A DNA stretch of 64,000 nucleotides, from positions 372,001-436,000 of the forward strand of contig CATKHK010000015.1 of assembly GCA_949751835.1 (NCBI GenBank). Reading direction: 5' to 3'. The notes beneath the pieces are model-generated. The model worked only from the letters and a program-made list of their open reading frames with translations. It was not told the origin of the DNA and searched no databases. The position numbers and the translations under genes were made by a program. Positions within the stretch are counted from its first letter, which is position 1. Every line of letters starts with the position of its first letter. The stretch is from Blepharisma japonicum (Eukaryota; Ciliophora; Heterotrichea; Heterotrichida; Blepharismidae). Positions 55,450 to 64,000 of this stretch are shown here, piece after piece.

Positions 55450-55475
55450 ATTGTTTTATTAACAAATTTTTATAA

Positions 55476-57092
55476 TTAATTAGCGAAATTAACGAAATTC
55501 CAAGGCAACAAAGTCGCGAAAAATAGATAAAATGGGTTTGCATTTGGATCTAAATTTCCATTTTGATGGTTTTCTTCACGGCCAATTTGAAATTCAGGGG
55601 GAGCTACTAATCTAGGAACATTTGAAAAGTCAGCTAGATCAAGCGAATTGTATCGGTTAAAGATCCCTTCGAAGTTTCTGTCACTAATCAAATTATCTTT
55701 GGTTCCTATTAAAAATGAGGCAGATAGCAGCCCATTTTTAAGCCAATTTATGATATATTCTTGCCTTCATAATTCCTCAATTCTCGCTACATAAATGTCT
55801 GCGATTTTTTGATAATCGCCCAGAATTCCTGGCTCTCTTTTATCCTCAGCTGGAACAAATGATGGAACAAGTCTCTTTAATAATGATTTCGCTATGTTTG
55901 GATAGCATATTATTGCAATAATTAAAGCCACACTTGAATTTTCTCCTGTAAGCTCAACTAAATTTTCAATTGCTTTAGCCCTTTCAATATCCTCACTAGT
56001 TATCTCTAAATACCTATCCCTCAAGGCTTTACATAGCGCAAAGCTATATAAAATATTTGGCATCATCAATAAATTTCCAGTGCCATAAAATTCCTGCATA
56101 AAACCATCTACAAAATTCAGAAAATAATCAAGTCTTTTGGCTTTTATAGAATAATAATCGATCAAAAGTAAGCATCCTAAAGGGTCATCATGTGGATTGA
56201 GCGACAAAATAAATTTAACGAATTCTAAAGCAGCTTTTACACATCCTTTTTTCCCTAGACACTCAGCGTACATATATAAACTCCTATAGAAAATCTTGTT
56301 ATATGTGTTTGCTGCAATATCAATCTCAAGTCCATTCCCAATCGGTGAAAATTGATGATGAAAACTCAGCTGAAAACTATATAAAATTCTTTCTAATAAA
56401 TTTTCCAAATCATTATAATTTCCTCTCATTTGTAAAGCGATTGATAACTGATACAATGCTTCTATATGAAATGGATAGCTCTTGAGAAAATCATTAACAG
56501 CATTCAAATCATTCCCAATTAAGCTATCCATATACTGTGAATGCAGCTTTGAGTATCCTTTGCTAGGTTTGAAACTAAAAATATGCCTTGTTAAGTCTGG
56601 GCATCTCTCCATTTCCAGCAGATAATTAATATTCGTCGGCCAATTTTGCTTATCAGGTGTTAAAATCATTTTTCTCTGTGTCACATGAGAGTCCCTTTGA
56701 CCTTTATTTTCTTCGGGAAACAACAAAGCGAGTTCTGGCCTTGGATCAAAATGCTTAGCTTGTCTCTTAAGGCAAGATACTGAACTTTGCATATGGAAAG
56801 CATCATCAACACTTTTAATAGTTTTTAGTTCCTCCAGGAGAGAATCTACATCTCCAGTAACAATTTCTTCTTTTTTCCTTGGTGCTGCTATCTTTGTGAC
56901 TGGCAATTTTTCTTCCTCATGATCAATGGACTCAAATTCATTTTCTTCAGATTCGCTCGAAGATATGATGACAAAGTCGCTGAATTTATTTGAAGGCTGG
57001 GCCATAATTTCGTCTTCTGAAGAGTTTTCTGAGTCTATGTTTTCTGTTGATTTTTGGGATTCAAGGATTTTTCTAACTTGTCTTAGGGACAT
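55476..57092 (-). CDS. TCF25: TCF25/Rqc1-like protein (ribosome quality control)
   Basis: 538 residues from ATG 57092 to TAA, joined by TGA(Trp) at 55764-55766. N-terminus MSLRQVRKILESQ (TCF25: MSRRALRRL) followed by acidic low-complexity, then DPRPELALLF, the Trp-Pro segment LTPDKQNWPTNINYLLEME, SYPFHIEALYQLSIALQM and LSLNPHDDPLGCLLLIDYY (TCF25 [23 protein letters not shown]). These match TCF25 in order. Yeast Rqc1, its homologue, acts with Ltn1 on stalled 60S ribosomes. Only 18 bp separate it from the gene upstream. Confidence 0.93.
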
Positions 57093-57110
57093 TTATTAGA
57101 GTTAAAATGG

Positions 57111-57836
57111 TTACTTACTGTTAGGGGTTGAAAGCAAAGCTTCAAGCTGGTCTTTAAGTCTTTGGTTGGTTTTCTTCCTGAACTCGATTTCTTCTGTGTG
57201 AGCTCTTGCTTCGATTTCTTCACGCTCTTTTTCTTTTTGCTCAATTTCTTCTATTTCTTGGTCAAGCTCATCTACCTCCACTGTCAGATTTTCGCATTCT
57301 TCTATTAATTTCTTTATATCAGCGTCCGTTTCAGCTCTCCATTGTTCAGCTTGCAAGGCTTTTCGCATGCCATAAGCGATGCTGCTTTCATAGAGAGTTT
57401 GGTAAGATTGAATAGTCATTCTCAGCTCGTCTCTCACTCTGAGCAGTAAAAGCCCTCTTTCTGTACAAATAATTGTAAGCTGCCTTATAAGCTCGTCGAA
57501 GCATTGACTATAAAGTTCTTCTCGAATAGGACAGATTCCGGTTTCTCTCGCTTGTCGAAGCTCAAGCAGGCTATCAAGCTGCTCTTGGAGTTTTATTACA
57601 TCTTGAGTTGTTGCAGGGTTTGAACTCACGTATTGGACCCAAAGTTGGCCGTCTTCGGTACTTTCTCTAGGCGGTAGCACCGAGTTGAGGACATCTTCAA
57701 TTTGAGCTTTGTCAGCAGGCACGCTTGGCCTTCCTGGGATATTTTTTCCTTTACCTTTGCCCTTTAATGAAGTAGAAACTTGGATTTTGGTGTCATATTT
57801 AACAAGAGATTGGGCTTGTGGGAGGTTATTTGCCAT
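57111..57836 (-). CDS. DNALI1: Axonemal inner-arm dynein light chain p28
   Basis: 241 residues, chosen from ATG 57836 because AQSLVKYDTKIQVS aligns with the start of p28/DNALI1 (DSLLKYDTPVLVS); an ATG 32 codons upstream is possible but adds an unrelated hydrophobic segment. Signature segments: REELYSQCFDELIRQLTIICTERG, LLLLRVRDELRMTIQSYQTLYESS and IAYGMRKALQ, followed by the coiled-coil C-terminus. p28 binds the N-terminal region of single-headed inner-arm dyneins with actin and centrin. Length fits (about 250). Confidence 0.95.
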   Translation of the reverse strand: MANNLPQAQSLVKYDTKIQVSTSLKGKGKGKNIPGRPSVPADKAQIEDVLNSVLPPRESTEDGQLWVQYVSSNPATTQDVIKLQEQLDSLLELRQARETGICPIREELYSQCFDELIRQLTIICTERGLLLLRVRDELRMTIQSYQTLYESSIAYGMRKALQAEQWRAETDADIKKLIEECENLTVEVDELDQEIEEIEQKEKEREEIEARAHTEEIEFRKKTNQRLKDQLEALLSTPNSK

Positions 57837-58015
57837 TTTATAACTGTACAAGCAAATTGAATAATTTTTTGAGAGTGATATGAATTGATGAAAAAATAAT
57901 TTACGATTAAACATCTTTGTATTAAAATACATTTAAACTCATTAATTGAGTTTCTGATATGTGTTAGAATTAAAATAGAAAGTAACTAATACTCATTCAA
58001 ATAAAAGATATAGAT

Positions 58016-58822
58016 ATGGATGATTCTCCAAGTTCAACAGATTCTGAATACTATCCAAGCTATGTATTAAGCAGCAATGGGAATATCATTCAAAAATCAT
58101 CACCCAAAAAAGAAACTCCAAAGCAAGTATTTCCTATCCCTGTAGATCGGATTGGGAATTATCTCCGCTCAGGACAAAAAATTCGTTTAGTTGGGCCAAG
58201 CTTTGGCTGTACTTTTAATACTATCAGCGAAGAAAGAGAAGAATCATCTTCTAACGAAATTAGCCAAATGCCGAAAAAACATTCAAATTTTCAGCGAAGT
58301 CGACAAAGAGTCTCATCATTCCAAAATTATGAGAGAAATAGAGAACTGTTTACTCATAGAAGACAACAAACAATGCTCATCAGTAATACAAAAAAGAGAG
58401 AAAGTGCAATTTTTGAAGAAAATTTTATTGGAAAAACATTATCAATCCCTATACCAAAATTAGGGAAGCTCAAAAAAGTATTAGAAGACATCGAGAATAA
58501 AGAACCGAAGAAAATAAATAGGAAAATATATCAAAGTTTTACCCATAGAGAGCACAATAATTGTGCACAAGATCTGCTGTCAAAAATAGAAAGTATACAT
58601 AGAAGAAATTCTTCAGAAAATTTAAGCAAAAAAGAAAAAGCAAATATAAGAGTGAGCAAGAGTTCACAAAGTACCAAAAAAATTACACCTTTGCCTAAAG
58701 AAGTAATAGACCGAATTAAAATGAAAGTTCAAGGAACAATCGGATGTAAAACAGTTAATATAGAACTGAAAAAATACATTAATTTAAAGCTTAAAAACCC
58801 ATTAGTTTATATGGTTAATTAA
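58016..58822 (+). CDS. Unknown basic Ser-rich protein
   Basis: 268 residues, ATG to TAA, without TGA. Mostly disordered in the first 130 residues, rich in Ser, Arg and Lys; KRES, RRQQ and basic SSKK patches. Residues 145-185 helical (LKKVLEDIENKEPKK). No domain or signal. It lies 179 bp downstream of the divergent p28 start. Confidence 0.65.
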   Translation: MDDSPSSTDSEYYPSYVLSSNGNIIQKSSPKKETPKQVFPIPVDRIGNYLRSGQKIRLVGPSFGCTFNTISEEREESSSNEISQMPKKHSNFQRSRQRVSSFQNYERNRELFTHRRQQTMLISNTKKRESAIFEENFIGKTLSIPIPKLGKLKKVLEDIENKEPKKINRKIYQSFTHREHNNCAQDLLSKIESIHRRNSSENLSKKEKANIRVSKSSQSTKKITPLPKEVIDRIKMKVQGTIGCKTVNIELKKYINLKLKNPLVYMVN

Positions 58823-59494
58823 ATTCTTGATAATATATTCAGACATTTAGCAGTTTGAAAATTATTAAAAAATGTAGCAATATAGTAAATTATTTCAATT
58901 CTTTTAATATATCAGTTGGAGCTCTTAGGCTATTGCGAAATTTTGTTTGTCAATACCGAATAGAAGTTAAATTATATCAATTATTGCCTCTTAAGCAATA
59001 TACGAAGAAATTATATGCAGGAAACAAATTTCTTATATTCTATAACCATAATAAACTTAATAATCAAAGATTGATTGCTGATCATTAATTCATATATAAT
59101 TATATTACATTTGACAGTTTCAGATCTTATTTTTTATTTACTCTAATACAAAGTTTATTATATTCTGGTAGACAATGCTCTAGAAATTATAAAATAAATG
59201 CAGATTTTTAAGTTAAGCAATCCAATTATTTTAGTTTTTAATCTAAATTTGGTTCAGCACCTTCAGTGAAATTTAAAAAAATCGCTGCCTTAGTTCATTT
59301 AATCCCTTTAAAATTTCACAGTTGTTTCTCTAAATATTCTATATCTACAAACAAGTGCGAAACTTCATAAATGGTTTTTCATTTCAAATGGATTCATCTC
59401 AAAACCATTTACAGAATCCCCATACCACTTTCTATTTTCCTTCTATTTAATATAAATTCAGCAGTTACCCACAATAAGATGCAATTATAAAATA
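58823..59494. other. Intergenic with a perfect 10-bp inverted repeat
   Basis: About 670 bp. An apparent ORF at 58855-59088 begins with TTG and lacks an ATG. A perfect inverted repeat of AAATGGTTTT (59369-59378) and AAAACCATTT (59401-59410), with a 22-nt loop, lies about 85 bp upstream of the next ATG. Otherwise AT-rich. Confidence 0.55.
59369..59410 (+). repeat. Stem-loop, 10-bp perfect inverted repeat
   Basis: AAATGGTTTT...AAAACCATTT with a 22-nt loop. The bases just after it, CAGAATCCCCATACC, resemble CGGAACCCATAGCCC after the stem at 51296-51322. May be a small RNA or a 5' UTR element, or chance in AT-rich DNA. Confidence 0.4.
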
Positions 59495-61081
59495 ATGTCA
59501 TCAAGAATCTCTAACAAGGACGAGAAAAGTATTTTTGCAAGAACTGAAGTCAGGCTTGAAGAAGCTGACAAATTACCAATGGTTGCTCGAACTCCTAAAA
59601 CAGCCTCTAGCTCAAGAAAGCTCTTAACAACTCAATCATTTCGAACATTCAGCGGGCCCAGAAAACCAGGCACATCATGGGCTGATTTTTTTGAAAGTAA
59701 GACTTAGCTAGGAAATATAAATTCCCCAAAACAAATGCAATCTACTGAAATTCAAGCTTCTTTGAATCAAATCTCTCAAGAGATTGCCGAAATGTACTCT
59801 TCAGGCCCTTCCACACAGCGAAGCACGACTGCTATGACTTGGCAGTTCACAAGAAACATTAGTAAGGAACTGGAAAATCTGGAGTTCGTCGTCCTGACTA
59901 AGAAGAAAGAGTACAATATTATTCACAATGATGTAATCAAAAAAGAAAAAGGCTTAAAAGAATTGGAAAACGAACTAGAAATGTTGGAGAAAAAGGTAGA
60001 GCAACAAGACGAGCTTAATGAAATTCTGGAATGCAGAAAAGCTGAACATAACGAGGTAATAAATGGACTTTTCAATGAGTATTATTACTTTGAAACACTC
60101 AATTTAATGCTTGAATCACGCAAAGAAGCACTAGGGTTTACTGTAAAACCAGTCATTGATATGAGAGATGACTTGTCAAAATTAGAGAAAAAAATATCAG
60201 ACACTTCAAAGGAGTTCGCGAAGATGAAAGAAGATGCAGAAATTGTGAGCTCTCAAGCAGAAGACATAAGGAATGGAATTGAAGAAGCCAAGATGTTCCA
60301 TGAAAATGATAAAAATGAACAATTTAATATTTTTCGGCACAAAGAAGTCATGTTTAATATCCTCCAACAGGAGCATAAGCATAATCAGCTAAAACAAAAA
60401 TATTTAAACTACCAAAAGAAGTTACAAATGCTGATCCCAATTCGTGACAAAATTGAACATGACGAGCGGCTAAAAGAAAAACGAATGGAAGTAAAAAAAC
60501 AAAACGAACGAGAAGAAGAGAAATTCAGAGAAATCCAACAAGCCACCAGCATTTCTTCGGTCAATGATTTGTATGCTTATTACCAATATTTACAAAAAAA
60601 TGAAACACAGCTGAATGCGACACTAAAAGAATCTCTAGCTAAAATGGAGCTATTGAATCACGAAAGAAATCAATTAAATCATGAATTAAATGAAATTATT
60701 TTGCAGAGAGAAGAAGACAGACATATCAATTTAAGGGAAATCGAAAAAATCGAAGAAAGCCTAAAACAGAGAAATAAGCAAATGGATGACAATGAAAGAG
60801 TCCTAGATAAACTCATTGGGCTTGTTTCAGCTGCATGTGGAGCTGTAACAAGGCTGGCAAGCCAAGTTTTAGAGAACCCTGAAAGCATTGATGTAAAGCC
60901 AAGAAATGTAGTAAAATATCTAAATAATTGCGCTGCAAAACTTGAAGACAAATTGCAGGTAGTGTTCAGCTCGAGAGTCCAGTGGCAGGAAGAAAGTATA
61001 AATACAACGTATAAATACAAAAGTCCTCCAGTCTGGTTGAAGCTGTCAACCTTACAGACGTCGCCTAGGGAGCAAATATAA
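59495..61081 (+). CDS. Coiled-coil protein with a 15-nt intron
   Basis: 523 residues after removing intron 59697-59711. The first 65 residues are basic and Ser/Thr-rich (SFRTFSGPRKPGTSWADFF). Residues about 115-440 are nearly continuous coiled coil with NGLFNEYYYFETLNLMLESR, like the conserved part of outer-arm docking complex and related ciliary coiled coils. The C-terminal LVSAACGAVTRLASQVLENP is the only non-coiled block, and recalls a conserved C-terminal segment of such ciliary proteins. Cilium/docking is a guess. Confidence 0.75.
59697..59711 (+). other. 15-nt intron (59495 gene)
   Basis: GTAAGACTTAGCTAG. Removal joins GAA-A to GA-AAT (ERNINSPK) and restores the frame; the TAG at 59705-59707 lies inside it. 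An 11-nt version (ending at the first TAG) would break the frame, so 15 nt is preferred. Confidence 0.85.
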
Positions 61082-61220
61082 GGATAAGTAGTTTTGATAA
61101 AATTGTAAAATTGGGTTATTAGGCTGAGACTTAAGATCTAATAAAATCAATTTATTCTGATTTCTAATCATGCGTCATATTCCATGATTTTTACGATTTA
61201 ACGTGGCAAAATATAATAAA

Positions 61221-61856
61221 ATGAACTCTGACTTCTTTCAGTGGTTTTGGGTCCATAACTCTTCTGAGCCAGATTATGTTTCTACGTCTTTAATACAAAG
61301 CTATTGAAGCTACCAATCTGCAGCTCTTATAATATATCTGATGCTAATCAAAAACTTTGTATTTGGAAGAAGAGAGGATTTAAAGGCGCTCATGACTTCG
61401 CTATTGGTTATGGGTTTCACTGGAGCTCTTTTTCAAGTTTATGGAAACTTTTTAACTCAATTTATAATGCTTTCTGCAATCCTCATAACTCAACTTAATT
61501 TTGCTAGAAAAGCAAATATAGAGATTTCGCACGGATTGGAATGCTTTATTGCTGTCAACTTTTTAGCGAGCTTTTTCCATCCAATTTTTATGTGGATTGA
61601 TATTTTAACGCTTTTCATTGTTCTTGATAAGTTTATTTTAGGGTTTTCTTTGAAGCTCTCAGGTAAAAGTCTTTTGTGCGGACTTTTCTTGATCACTCTC
61701 AATATTTTATACTTTGTTTGCCTGATACTTGATCTATTTGACACAAAATTCCAATATTTTATTGCAGTTTCTTATGCTTTAATCTATGCTTATCTTTTCA
61801 CAAGCTTTTTGGCTCTAGAATATTTTATTTCTACAGGACATATCAAGGAAGATTAA
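61221..61856 (+). CDS. Multipass membrane protein, unknown family
   Basis: 211 residues from ATG 61221 to TAA, with one TGA(Trp) in LIQSYWSYQSAA; the internal ATG at 61341 would lose the first helix. About five or six hydrophobic segments with short loops; NFARKANIEISHG and LKLSGKSLLC are the polar turns. The shape recalls ER membrane proteins, but I see no diagnostic motif. Stop converges on SMC4, 26 bp between stops. Confidence 0.7.
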
Positions 61857-61882
61857 TAAATAACAATTTCTTATATAATTAA

Positions 61883-64000
61883 TTACAACGTTATATTATT
61901 GACTGTTTGTCTTATAATAGGATTCTCGCTATCCATTGTAACGAGAGCGCAGGGACTAATTGCAATAGTATGTGAGACATCATTAGTTTTGTAGACTCCT
62001 ACAAGTCTGTCAGCTAGCTCAAACATTTGATATCTCAGTGACACGATAATAAATTGCGCATTCTTTGTTCTACCTTTTATATAATTGGCTATTACACTTA
62101 CATTTTGAAAATCTAGTGCTGCATCTACCTCATCCATTACATACAAAGCATTTGGTTTATAATGATGTAAAGCAAACACAAGTGATAAAGATGATAACGT
62201 TTTCTCGCCACCGCTTAAATTTGCCATTTTTTTCCAAGATTTATTTGGAGGTCTCACAGTAAATACAATTCCTTCAGCAAAAGGATCAGTTGAGTCAGCA
62301 AATTCAAGCTCAGCGTCACCACCTCGGGTAATCATTCTATACATATCTCTCAGTTTTTGGGAAATTATGGTAAATCCTGTATTAAATTCGTTATATCTTT
62401 TGTTTTTAAGCTCATTGTATTTCTTTTTTAGCATATCTTCTCGATCACGGATTGCGTTTAGGTCGCTTTCCTTTGCACGCTTATCATGAAGTCTGGCTCG
62501 GTACTCTTGGATGACTGTGATGTTCGGCTTTGCAGCTCGGAGCTCTTCTTGGATAGCGGCTTCAAGGTCTTTAACCTTTTCGAATTTTGGAAGGAGGCTT
62601 TCAAGCTCTTCTGGGAGAAAATTTTTATTTACATGGAATCTCAGTGTTTTTCTATCATCGTCAAGTTTCATTCTCTTTCTAGGATTTTCAAGGCTTTCTT
62701 CGTTCTCTTCAGATTTTTCAATGCTTTCTATAATCATGTCATCGCCCATAATGTCTTGGTACTCTTTTATTAATCCTTCATAGTCTTCTCTGTTTTTATT
62801 AATTCTTTGATCTCATTTGTCAATCTCAGCTTCAATTCTTTTGATTGTAGAGGAAATTTCTTTTTTCTTTCCTTTGATTTCGTCGCGAACTTTTAGAATT
62901 TCTTCGAACTCTTTTTTTAAAGCTTCTTGAGCTTTTTCAAGCTCTTTAAGCTGGGCTTCGTTTTCTTTTCTAATAGCAAGTGCATGCTCATGCTTCTGGA
63001 TTAAACTTTCAGCCAAAGGCCTTAATTCTTCTCTTTCAGATTCTATGTCACACAAATTTTGATCAATTTTGGCTAAACTTTCGGCTAGCTCTTGAAGTTT
63101 TTTAGTGATTTTATCATGATCTTTTTTGCATTGTCCAAGCTTTTTTGTAAATTTATTTACTTCGCTTTCCAATAAATCTTCAGCTTCAGCTAAATGCTGC
63201 CTTCTTATTTTAATTGCTTTAAATTCATCTCCGCCGATATCATCAATTTGCTTTTCAATTTGTTCGACCTCTTTTTTCTTAGTTTCTATAAGAATTTCTA
63301 TTTTCTTCATAGCTTTTTCGTTAGCTTCTTCTAGTTTTTTAAGTTCCTCTAACTCTTCTTCTTGCCCTTCATGGTCCATTTCTTGCAATTCTTTTTGTCT
63401 TGCTACTAGCTGAGTCAGTCTTTGAGTTAGACCCTTCAAATCACTTTGAATGATTTTAAGCTGATGAAAAGATTGGTCTTTTTGTTTCTGTTCAGCAGCA
63501 ATTTCTCCTTGAATATTCTTCATAAAGGTATGTGTAGAATTGAGCCTATCATTCGCCTCTTTAATTTTCTGATGCAATAAATCCATATCTTCTGGAGAAA
63601 AACTTGTCTTTTTCTCGCCAACAAGGCTCATAATACCTCTTCTTGGTTTTGCAAATCCTTGCATTTCTCCTGAAGGGTTAATGATTTCTCCTGAAAGAGT
63701 CACTACACGATATCGAGTGTTTCCGCCAAATGCAATTCTTCGGGCATCATCCATTGTGTCGGCTACAAGAGTGTCAGTCATGGCGAAATAGAAAGCTGAA
63801 ATTAATCGAGGGTCATCATATTGGATTTGGTCAAAAAGACGAGTAGCTCTATCATCTGGGGATCGAAAATGAGCTCTCGCTTTTTGCTCCCAAATTGACT
63901 GAACTTTATCAAGCACAATTATTGTGATTTTTCCTAAATTTCGTTGACGTACGAAGTCCAATAGCATATCAGCATCATGGACTGACTCAACTACAAGGTT
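61883..64000 (-). CDS. SMC4: Condensin subunit SMC4, C-terminal 705 residues
   Basis: The frame is open to the right edge, so the N-terminal ATPase half and part of the hinge lie outside. TGA(Trp) at 62810-62812 joins two pieces. In order: the hinge (LDKVQSIWEQKARAHFRSPD, GNTRYRVVTLSGEIINPSG), a long coiled coil, then the C-terminal ATPase lobe with GGDAELEFADSTDPFAEGI, signature LSGGEKTLSSLSLVFALHHY and Walker B LYVMDEVDAALD. The SVRPPKKSWKK-like VRPPNKSWKKMANL is typical of SMC4 rather than SMC1-3. SMC4 pairs with SMC2 in condensin for mitotic (here micronuclear) chromosome structure. Confidence 0.95.

Noticed and set aside
58855-59088. 77-codon plus-strand ORF
   Set aside because: It starts at TTG and has no ATG; composition is spacer-like.
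1-64000. CRISPR arrays, bacterial operons, rRNA genes, telomere repeats, large transposons
   Set aside because: None seen. No regularly spaced repeats, no CCCTAACA-type tracts, and no transposase or reverse-transcriptase-like ORF.

Overview
The window looks like macronuclear DNA of a heterotrich ciliate, most likely Blepharisma. Three things seen in the sequence point there. (1) TGA is read as tryptophan: about half of the genes stay open only if in-frame TGA is Trp, and several of those Trp fall in conserved motifs (DPPW of an MT-A70 methyltransferase, RGFLWDEGF of glucosidase I, the WPD loop of a tyrosine phosphatase, the RING2 of an RBR ligase). Every gene I could end stops at TAA or TAG. 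(2) Introns are rare and 15-16 nt long (GTA...TAG); five are supported by restored frame and domain. (3) Genes are dense on both strands with very short spacers. Stentor (standard code) and Condylostoma (all three stops reassigned) fit less well. The genus is an inference. I saw no telomere repeat, so this is an internal piece.

Layout. 1-6.1 kb: partial coiled-coil gene, C2-pseudokinase, multipass protein, MATE transporter, METTL21-type methyltransferase. 6.2-12.4 kb: unknown basic protein, LAMTOR5-like Ragulator subunit, AGC kinase, unknown protein, PSTAIRE CDK, spartin/senescence-domain protein. 12.7-18.6 kb: Pro-rich/Cys-rich protein, small membrane protein, a 1.4 kb gene-free hairpin-rich stretch, two unknown genes. 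18.9-22.6 kb: glucosidase I and TMEM258/Ost5 (both N-glycosylation) as a divergent pair, then a TMEM185-like protein. 22.6-24.4 kb: AT-rich gene-poor stretch. 24.4-35.9 kb: SPEF1/CLAMP, a catalytically degenerate allantoinase-like protein, a 1118-residue coiled-coil protein, unknown genes, GOT1, a Popeye-domain protein. 36-41.4 kb: a 1389-residue coiled-coil protein with an axonemal-dynein-light-chain-like segment, tRNA-Ser(GCU), a SHAQKYF Myb protein. 41.7-47 kb: decayed Rab GTPase relics, a membrane RBR E3, a strongly structured non-coding candidate, an active-looking PTP, and a tandem duplicate of a small Cys-rich gene. 48-64 kb: PX sorting nexin, MT-A70 methyltransferase fused to ZZ fingers, a mitochondrial FtsH-like pseudoprotease, a CDPK, TCF25, axonemal dynein light chain p28, unknown and coiled-coil genes, a multipass protein, and the 3' part of condensin SMC4.

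There is no operon logic, but themes recur: cilia (SPEF1, DNALI1, AXDND1-like, coiled coils), secretory pathway and glycosylation (GCS1, TMEM258, GOT1, SNX), signalling (CDK, AGC kinase, CDPK, PTP), and chromosomes/DNA (SMC4, MT-A70). Several proteins keep a fold but lose catalytic residues (C2-pseudokinase, allantoinase-like, FtsH-like). The best candidates for something undescribed are the MT-A70-ZZ fusion, the structured element at 43.95-44.12 kb, the pseudoenzymes and the Rab relics. All family calls are by eye from motifs; no search was run.
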